A stretch of 64,000 nucleotides of DNA from the NCBI RefSeq assembly GCF_000471905.2, contig NW_006499776.1:2991065-3055064 (forward strand), read 5' to 3'. The stretch comes from Amborella trichopoda. Taxonomy: Eukaryota; Streptophyta; Magnoliopsida; Amborellales; Amborellaceae. A program made the position numbers and the translations under genes. Every line of letters starts with the position of its first letter. The stretch's first letter is position 1. Below are positions 56,630 to 64,000 of the stretch, piece after piece. The notes beneath the pieces were generated by a model. The model ran no database searches and was not told the DNA's origin. It saw only the letters and a program-made list of their open reading frames with translations.

Positions 56630-56860
56630 CAGTGTCACACATGGTCCCAGCTATACAACCCTAAACTATAGCACGCGTTCTAGTGGCACGACGTTAAACT
56701 GCACAACATACGGTCTCGGAGGCAAGACCTTAAACATGCCCTCAGGTCTTGACGGATGACCTTAAAACACGCCAAATTGACGGTCACGGTGGCATGACCT
56801 GGATGACCTTAAAACACTCCAAATTGGTGGTCACGGCGGCATGACCTTAAACACGCTTTC
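56630..56860 (+). repeat. GCATGACCTTAAAC motif array in element D
   Basis: GGCACGACGTTAAACTG, GGCAAGACCTTAAACATG, GGATGACCTTAAAACACG, then GGCATGACCTTAAACACG and others repeat at 30-45 bp. They match the motifs of the 131-bp repeat at 6515-7000. Confidence 0.75.
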
Positions 56861-56894
56861 AGAAAAAAAAGAAAAAAGAAGAAGAAGAAGAAGA

Positions 56895-57180
56895 CAGAAA
56901 TGACGAAAACCCGCAAGGGCATCATGGGCAAAATGTCAAAAAAAAAGAAAAGAAAAAAAGAATGATGGACATGGTGTGCACCCCCAAAGGCCACCGTGGG
57001 TAAAATATGTCAAAAAGAAAAAAAGACAAGCATAGTGAAAACCCGCAAGGGCACTATGGGCAAGATTCTCAATATAAAAAGGGGTGTGGTGAAAACCCTT
57101 CGAGGCACTCATTCTCAAATGACGGGCGTGTTGATCCTCCCCTATGGGTACTCACGAGTAAAAATGTCAAACATCCCTAT
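56895..57180 (+). repeat. Tandem hairpin motifs in element D
   Basis: Units with GAAAACCCGCAAGGGCA flanked by CATGGTG/CATAGTG and CACCGTG/CATCATG/CACTATG arms, ending in GGGCAAAATGTC or GGTAAAATATGTC, occur near 56900, 56968, 57030 and 57075. They are the counterpart of 7600-7770. Confidence 0.65.
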
Positions 57181-57365
57181 AGCAACACGTTAAACTACAT
57201 GACATATCGTCCATTCGCACGACTATAAACTGCTTCCTGTTCCTACATATCTCCATGGGGTTACCACATGACACCCTCTTACACATCCTCGACTACATCC
57301 TTCTTCACAAGCCCTCAGTGGAAGGACACCACCCCTTTGATGTGTCCTCCATAATCAAGGTACTG

Positions 57366-57652
57366 TGAGGCTTTAAAGCATAGCAAGCGACCGTCAAAGC
57401 ATGTGCCCACCTCTATAAAGCCATATATCAAAGAGGTGTACCGCAGTTTCAGTTGTGAGGCTTTGAAGCATAGCATGCACTTCAAAGGATATGCCCACCT
57501 CTAGAAAGCCATATCACAAAGAGGTGTACCACAGTTCTGATTGTGAGGCTTCGAAGCATAGCATGCAACTGTCAAAGCATGATCCCGCCTCTATAAAGCC
57601 ATATATCAAAGAGGTGTATCATAGTTACGACTATGAGGCTTTGAAGCATAGC
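57366..57652 (+). repeat. ~91-bp tandem repeat, left part
   Basis: TGAGGCTTTGAAGCATAGCA-type starts occur at 57367, 57456, 57544 and 57634. Each unit holds CACCTCTATAAAGCC and ATATCAAAGAGGTG, which can pair as a stem (CACCTCT/AGAGGTG). The fourth unit is interrupted by solo LTR G and continues at 62340. Confidence 0.85.
57648..57652. other. Left target-site duplication of solo LTR G (ATAGC)
   Basis: ATAGC precedes TGTGACGACC; the same bases follow the LTR at 62340-62344. Confidence 0.9.
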
Positions 57653-58553
57653 TGTGACGACCAAGACTTTTCCTGGCTAGTTAAAAGGCATGACGAGATA
57701 GGGAGGCTGAAGAAGAGCCAGTGCCAGGTGAGTTGGAGAAGTGGCCAATGTCGGTTGGAAGAGCCAACGCCGGGTGAGTTGGAGAAGAGGCCAGTGCCAA
57801 TTGGAAGAGCCAGCGTCGGTGGATTTGGAGAAGAGGTTAGCGCCGATTGGAAGAGCCAGTGCCGTGTGGATTTGTGTGAAGTGCCAACACCGAATGTGTC
57901 TTTGTCATGCATGAGTTGTGTAGGCCACTTGTCAAATGCATGCTGATTGAGTGCCACATGTCCAGATTTTACAGTCTTTTGGTGACACTTGGACAGCCAC
58001 CTCAACCCAAGAGTACTTAAGCCCCCTTCGTTAAGGATTTTGACTAGCCACAGATTTTGACTAGCCAAAAGGGGTCCATTTTCTTCCAAACCACTGCCAT
58101 TTGAACGGTTCATGAGTAAGCTTAGATTCACATGTTGAACACTTTTTGGAATTTCTTCTTGATTGTGAGTTATGAAGTAAATTTTAAAGACATGTCCTTG
58201 CCTTCACTGCAGAGCAGATATCTGATAAAATATCTTCATTCTTTTGAGCTTTTGAGGAGCCAAACATAGTCCAATTGTTTTCAACCTACCCCACTTTGAA
58301 AGATAGGAGGAAAATTTGTTTTAGAACCATCTTCAAACTCTAAATGGTTCAATGATTACGGCCCTAATGGTAAGTACACGTCATTGCCTTGATGGCAGGA
58401 AATTGAGCGGTAAGGCTTAACTGAAATAATGTCATTGTTACTATAGTACTGTCAATATGATACTGTTAAAATGTGATGTGCCACACCCAAAATGTGATAT
58501 TGCTATTATCATGATAAGATACTGATATAGTAATTATGTGATATGCTATATGT

Positions 58554-58905
58554 GAATGGATACCTACTGTGTGAATGATGGTATCATGCTGCTTATGTGT
58601 TATGTGAATGGATACCTACTGTGTGAATGATGGTATCATGCTGCTTATGTGTTATGTGAATAGGTACCTATTGTGTCAATGATGGTACCATGCTGCTTAT
58701 GTGATATGTGAATAGATACCTACTGTGTGAATGATGGTATCATGCTGCTTATTTGTTATATGAATGGGTACCTACTGTGTGTATGATGGTACCATGCTGC
58801 TTATATGTTATATGTATGGGTATCTACTGTGTGAATGATGGTACCGTGCTGCTTATGAGTTATGTGTATGGGTACATACTGTGTGACTGATGGTACCAGC
58901 AAACT
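58554..58905 (+). repeat. 52-bp minisatellite in LTR G, first array
   Basis: GAATGGATACCTACTGTG starts at 58554, 58606, 58658, 58710, 58762, 58814 and 58866 (some with small changes), an exact 52-bp period; seven units. Confidence 0.95.
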
Positions 58906-61060
58906 GAGATATTGGCGCGCTTTGAGTGTATTGCCCGACCAGCAGTGACATGATGAAATTTCCAGTGATATGGGAATTTCTCGGCATGGCTTGTGTGTAT
59001 CGCATTGCTTGGGACATGTAACTTCTCATGAGGTACACATGAGGTGATTAGCTACGTGTGGCTTCTCGGCATACTTTGAGGGTATTGCATTGCCTGAGAT
59101 ATGTGACTGTTTGATATTGGTGAGGTGCCTACTTTGAGGGTATTGCAGGGCCTGCCTGTGTGTTTGACCCCAATAAGGTACATGCCCTGGAGTGTAATGC
59201 ACTACCTGACTTTGTGAGTGCTAAGGGATGAAAATATGCTTTATTATGAAATAAGAGTATGCTTTATTGTGATAAGTATGTATACTGTAGAACATGTTCA
59301 ATTTTAGATGAATGAGTAATATTGAGGAATGCATATGATGATACTCTTGAGGAAAGGTCTTTCTGAACTACTAATTCAGGTGATATCCAGTATCTGTATT
59401 GGGAATATGAATGATAATTACAACATTGAACAAATGTGAATTCTGATATCTTATATTGTGTCTGCTCTACCTGAAAAGCATCATCCTATAATTGTGACAA
59501 AATTGTGATGCATGACTCCTGTTTTACGAGCATGGCTTAGAATCTTGATCTGTGCTGTGTGATAATACTCATAGGTAGGGAAGCATAATGTTGTGATCTA
59601 CTTACTGGGCTTTTTAGCTCATCCATTTTCTTCCCCTTGTAGATTGACTCCTACAGGTCGACAGCGGCGGGAGGTGATCATGTTTGGTGGACAGAAAGCC
59701 TGCGCTCAATGAGTGGATCCCTATTCTTGTGTAGGTGGCATGTCAAAACAGAGTAGAAATGCAATCGGACACAAATAGAATTCTAGCATCTCATACAACA
59801 ATCAAAGTAGCTTACCTGGGTTCTCTGGGGTAGAACCTGCCACCTCCTAAAAGCTGTGAGGAGAGAAGTGGAAAAGACACTATTGTTGTTTAGGTAAGTG
59901 GATCCATCACCATCGCATGATAGTCATAAGGATGCATGGAATTTATGCATGTAAAATGAGAATGAAAGTTTATGTGATGTAAGAAAATCCTTACACCTTT
60001 TTATTTAAAAATTGGGGTTCTTGTCCTATGATAATGGTAAATGTCCAGAATGAATGCATGATTCTTAGATTATGTAAGAAATGCATGCTATGCCTGATTC
60101 GTGTGTGTTCATATTGTGAGAGAATGGTTGTTATTATGTGCCCCACCATGAAATAAAGATCATGGAATGTATGCTTGAGACATGTTGTATGCTACTGTGA
60201 AATTCCAAAAGTTTACATGTTCTTGTAAGAGGCTTTTGAACAATCAAATAGGGTCCAATTGACCTTAAACCACCCCCATTGGAAAGATATACGAGTCTAG
60301 TAAAATTTTTGTTTTTACTGAAATTATTTACAAAAATGAAGTTATGTTTCAAAATATGAAGGTTTATCATTATTGACTGTTTTCCTGGATTTTTCATTTA
60401 TACCACTGTGGTCACTGATTTTAGCTAGCAAAACGAAGTTCATTTTTGGCCAAACCATAGCCATTTGAAATATCTTTGAATGGGATAAAAATTTCATGTG
60501 GAAACTATTTTGAAAAGCATCCTAGATTGAAAGTTATACCTTTCTTTATGAAGGTATGCCACTGTGGCAGTATTGATGAAAATCAAAACTATCACCTTGT
60601 TTTCCATGGATTTTTGAACCATCAAATGGAATCCAAATGCATTTAAATTTGGTTTGTTAGAAAGATATACATCTTAGCTTAAAACTTTATTTTGTACCCA
60701 TCACAAGTTGCCTTACGATTTGAATGTTATAATGATTTGAAGTAGGGTACATTGATGTCCACTGTACGCAGCAGGGGGCAGTTAGTTAACCCTCATTACC
60801 TGGAACCTTTAAGAAGTCAAACGGAATCATGTTGTCTTTAAACCACTCCTAAGTGATAGATAGGTGTGTTTGGTATGAAATTGATCGTGGAACCATCTTC
60901 ATACTCTAAATGGTCCAAACGTTAAGACCCCGATTGTGAGCTCTCGCATTCATGCATGATAATGAAGTTACGCTTTGCTATGACAAGGAAGAATGATTAT
61001 GATATATGCCTTTGTTGCGATATGAATTTCATTGATTTTAATGATGCTTATGCTATGTGT

Positions 61061-61310
61061 GAATGGATACCTACTTTGTGCATGATGGTATCATGATGCT
61101 TATGCTCTATGTGAATGGATACGTACTGTGTGAATGATGGTATCATGATGCTTATGCTATATGTGAATGGATACCTACTGTGTGAATGATGGTATCATGA
61201 TTCTTATGCTACATGTGAATAGATACCTACTGTGTGAATGATGGTATCATGATGGTTATGCTATATGTGAAAGGACACCTACTGTGTGAATGATGGTGCT
61301 AACAGCGGCG
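61061..61310 (+). repeat. 52-bp minisatellite in LTR G, second array
   Basis: The same unit starts at 61061, 61113, 61165, 61217 and 61269; five units. CATGATGCTTATGC replaces CATGCTGCTTATGT of the first array. Confidence 0.95.
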
Positions 61311-62339
61311 ATCTTCCCTGACTCCCCATGATAGGATGAGACTCAGGATGTGAGTAGTTGGGAGGTTCGCACGCCCCAAATCTATGTGGGCACTACACAT
61401 TGGGTCATCTAATGGTAGTGTAACTCCCTCTCGCTAAAAGGGTGCAAGGAGAGGGTAGGGTCTTGCAAGGCCTCTGCCTATTAAAAACCCCAAAGTACGT
61501 TGTGGATGTGTACATGGGTGAGGGCCTTACGAATTGGGTCGTCCACTTCTCATGGTCCACCCTCTTGAGTGAGGGTAGAAGTCCCAAGTTAGGATTGGCT
61601 TGGCCTGACCGATGTGGCTTGTACTTCAAGAGTAGATAGATTTGTTTACCTGACTTATTTATGCTTTCTGCATGAGTCTTAACTGTAATTGTGATATGTT
61701 GTCATTATTAGTCTACTTTAAGAAAGGTGATTGTGACTTACGCATTATATATATTGAACTGCCTTTCTCACATTCCTGTTGGAGTGATGTGGAGCATGTT
61801 GAGGGACTTTATTTGATACATGTGTACATATACGTATATGTGGGTTGTGCATTTGTTATCATTATCATGCTAGTTGGAATGCAATGGTGTAGATATGCTT
61901 ACTGGGCTGTTAGCTCATTCCATCTTATTTTCATAACTATAGAGTGAAGTGTGTTGATACCTGTGCTTAAGGTGCTTGACCTTTGGGGGATTTGAAGCTT
62001 GAAGTCGAGAGGTTAAAAATCCGTCCTTTGAGGACTTTCATTGTATGTTTTGGATGTCTCAGTAGTGTGTGGTGTACCTCATTTTGTGTATTTTGGGCCA
62101 GGAGTCCCTTGAAGGAATTGTAAAGACCTTTTTTAACATCGGATGAATGAGATGGTTATACTTTTGGAATTGTTATTGGCTTTGATGAATGGTTTTATTC
62201 TAGTTTTCTTTCTTGGTTTGCTCCTGATTCTGTGTTTTCAAGCGTTGAGCCTCTCCCACCTGAGTGACGTTCGCATCCTCCGGTCGCGATCCCGCACTTT
62301 GTCGCCCTCCGGCAGGGGTCAAGGAGCGGGGTTGTGACA

Positions 62340-62475
62340 ATAGCATACAACCGTCAAAGCATGCGCCTGCCTCTATAAGGACATATATCGAAGAGGTTTA
62401 CCACAGTTCTAGTTGTGAGGCTTCGAAGCATGGCATGCCACCGTCAAAGCATGATCCTACCTTTATAATGCCATA
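62340..62475 (+). repeat. ~91-bp tandem repeat, right part
   Basis: It starts with the ATAGC duplication and continues the interrupted unit (ATGCGCCTGCCTCTATAAGG). One further partial unit begins with TGAGGCTTCGAAGCATGGCA at about 62417. The antisense ORF begins right after. Confidence 0.85.
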
Positions 62476-64000
62476 TATTTTACACCAGTCTCGTCGCCTT
62501 GACCATCGTTTATGAGGGCATCTACTTTTGCCTCAGCAAGCTCTGAAGAAACATGTTCCCCTTGATCTTCACCCTCCTGAACTGCCACTTCAGCATGGGC
62601 ATGTTCAGGAACATCCTCTTCGCCTTGACCTTCGCCTATGGGGACCTCTACTTCTGTAACCACAGGTTCCGGAGAAACCTGATCCCCTTGCTCCTCACCC
62701 TCTTGAACTGCCACTTCAGCATTGGCAAGTTCAAGAACTTCCTCTTTCCTCTGGCCTTTGCCAGAAGATTCAGCTTCAGCCATCGTTTCTTCCATCTAGC
62801 CTATGCCCTCAACGAATAAGGCCTCCGTCACAAAAAGCTCAACTCCCTCATCTCCATGATCTGTGCCTTGGGGAGCCGCAACCTCTTGGTACCCACGGGC
62901 ATCATTAATTATCATTAATTATGGGCCCTTCTTCTTGGGTCATAACCCTTGCCTCAGTCGGGGCACTAAACTCCTGAGGCATAAAGGCCACATCAACATC
63001 AGAGCCCCTTCCTGGAGTTGTTCCTTTAGGGCCTTTAGCCTCGTCAGTCTCCATCCGAGCTGGCTCTGACTCAAGAACTACTCTCGGACTTAGAGCCTCT
63101 TCCCCATGTTTCGGAATCACTTCCTGGTTAGAAGCAATAATGGGCTCAAAAGGGCCAGGTTTGCCAACTTTAGTCTCTAAAGAAGAAGAAAATATTTCAG
63201 GAGAGACAAAAGATGGCAAATAAAATGCAAAAGCTGATAATAAGGGAGTTACTAAAAGATCAGATGAGGAAGAGCTACCTCCTGGTTCTGAGATCATAGG
63301 AAGTTTGACAACCCCACGTTTTCCAATACTCTCGCTAACTGGAGACGGTGAACGAGTGTCGGCGGTAGTCGAGCGTTTCCTTTTCTTTCCCCCTGCCGAA
63401 GAAGGAGAGGCCGCTTCAGAACTCCCTCCCTAAGAGGGACCCTCAGCCAGTTTTCTATGGGGACCAATCCAGATCAGTGCGTTCAAATCATGAATGGGAC
63501 GCCTCTCATAACCTAGGACCTTGCGTCCCTCATCCCACTCGAAGATGGAACTAAGATTATCAAAGATGCCCCCAGTCTTTGTCTTCATTGCAAGAAAGTC
63601 CGGCGAGGCTTCATCAGCTTCTATCTTACGAAAAAACCCTAAGGCTTCCTAGTTAGAGGGATATTCTAGGAGCAAGGGTATCCACCTATCTCCTCTGCCT
63701 GGTATCCTGGCGCCAGTTACCGTTCTCCCCTTTCTAGGGGTGATCAGCATTCCAATATCCTTTGCTGGTAATCTGCCACCAGTTTTCATAAGCCTCAATC
63801 ATTCGGACCCTCCTACCAAAGTGAGGCAACACATACTTGATGATTTCTTTCATTTCGAGACATGTGGACCAAGCAGTCCGTATATGTTCCGACGACCAGC
63901 ACTCGTGGAGAGTCCCAAGTTCTTCCGCTTTCCCTGTGTCCACTTTGCCCTTCCGCTTTTCAAAAAACATGGAGAAGGGGCAACTCTTATCAAGCCCGTG
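62463..64000 (-). pseudogene. Antisense ORF of element D, plant-mobile-domain-like, broken
   Basis: Read leftwards from the window end. A first piece to 63734 reads SEHIRTAWSTCLEMKEIIKY and AYENWWQITSKGYWNADHP. Then a frame change leads through FEWDEGRKVLGYERRPIHDL, a basic patch GGKKRKRS (63375-63398) and a Ser-rich stretch to 62905. A further frame change gives an acidic C-terminus (62795-62463) with a 42-residue repeat around EVAVQEGEEQGDQV. In-frame stops occur near 63430 and 63650. The WW-containing block is reminiscent of plant mobile domain sequences; that is an impression without a search. Antisense extra ORFs 3' of the coding region are known in Tat-type elements. Confidence 0.55.

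Larger units (their letters stand above)
57653..62339 (+). repeat. Solo LTR G, 4687 bp, Ty3/gypsy (Tekay-like)
   Basis: Begins TGTGACGACC and ends GGTTGTGACA (imperfect inverted ends, TG...CA), bounded by ATAGC on both sides, with no coding region inside. The interrupted 91-bp repeat resumes after it. The terminal GGGTTGTGACA resembles the LTR end of F, suggesting the same broad lineage and + orientation. It contains two 52-bp arrays and a diverged internal duplication. Solo LTRs arise by recombination between the two LTRs of a full element. Confidence 0.92.
48721..64000 (+). mobile_element. Family-D retroelement with gag, repeat arrays and antisense ORF, no pol seen
   Basis: 5' LTR (48721-52574), putative primer site, leader with tandem repeats, a long broken gag frame (54001-56580), non-coding motif and hairpin arrays (56630-57180), a 91-bp repeat, and a minus-strand ORF reaching the window end. 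Directly after the gag zinc finger the sequence becomes repeats; no protease, RT or integrase is recognisable. This is the layout of a non-autonomous Gag-only retrotransposon with an extra antisense ORF. Solo LTR G interrupts it at 57653. Confidence 0.7.

Noticed and set aside
58554..61310. CRISPR-like arrays
   Set aside because: The 52-bp units are contiguous without unique spacers and lie in a plant LTR; they are minisatellites.

Overview
This window is a gene-poor, transposon-rich piece of a plant nuclear genome, most likely an angiosperm with a fairly large genome. The evidence is Tekay-type chromodomain Ty3/gypsy elements, two kinds of Tat/Ogre-like Ty3/gypsy gag, a Ty1/copia remnant, LINE 3' ends, several MITE or foldback elements, an endogenous caulimovirid, and one plant-specific single-exon gene. 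I cannot name the species from sequence alone. No rRNA, tRNA or CRISPR array was recognised.

Layout, left to right. 1-~6060: a decayed Tekay-type element (T1) on the + strand. The window opens almost exactly at its primer binding site; gag, protease, reverse transcriptase (RT), RNase H, integrase, chromodomain, polypurine tract and 3' LTR follow in order. ~6060-11182: the 3' part of a second retroelement family ('family D'), made of internal tandem-repeat and hairpin arrays plus LTR copy A. 11183-~14450: a Ty1/copia remnant. 14460-29500: mostly non-TE or low-complexity intergenic DNA. It carries the one convincing host gene, a SIAMESE-related CDK inhibitor on the - strand (19358-19696), a ~970-bp palindrome (20815-21785), two LINE 3' ends (23560-24680) and a dense MITE cluster (26995-29450). 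29509-32465: a rearranged, inverted endogenous pararetrovirus sitting beside a TA microsatellite.

32466-64000 is a nested stack. A truncated family-D LTR (copy B) holds a Tat/Ogre-like element E, inserted at a CT microsatellite. E (LTR 33535-34790, primer site, long leader, gag, protease) is interrupted three times: by an inverted truncated family-D LTR (copy C, 38750-42659); by a comparatively young minus-strand Tekay-type element F (42887-48184, CTATG target duplication, one 20-N assembly gap); and by a family-D element (from 48721 past the window end). That family-D element (5' LTR copy D 48721-52574, leader, gag, repeat arrays, antisense ORF) shows no pol genes after gag, so it appears non-autonomous. 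It is itself interrupted by a complete 4.7-kb solo LTR (G, 57653-62339) with an ATAGC target duplication.

How the parts relate. The pol-bearing elements T1, F and the copia remnant are disabled to different degrees; F is closest to intact. Family D is the most unusual content: short GCATGACCTTAAAC-type motif arrays, tandem hairpin motifs, a ~91-bp repeat and a minus-strand ORF resembling plant-mobile-domain sequences lie between gag and the 3' LTR. Parts of this layout recur in the left-hand copy (6500-8712). All similarities were judged by eye; no database search or alignment was run.
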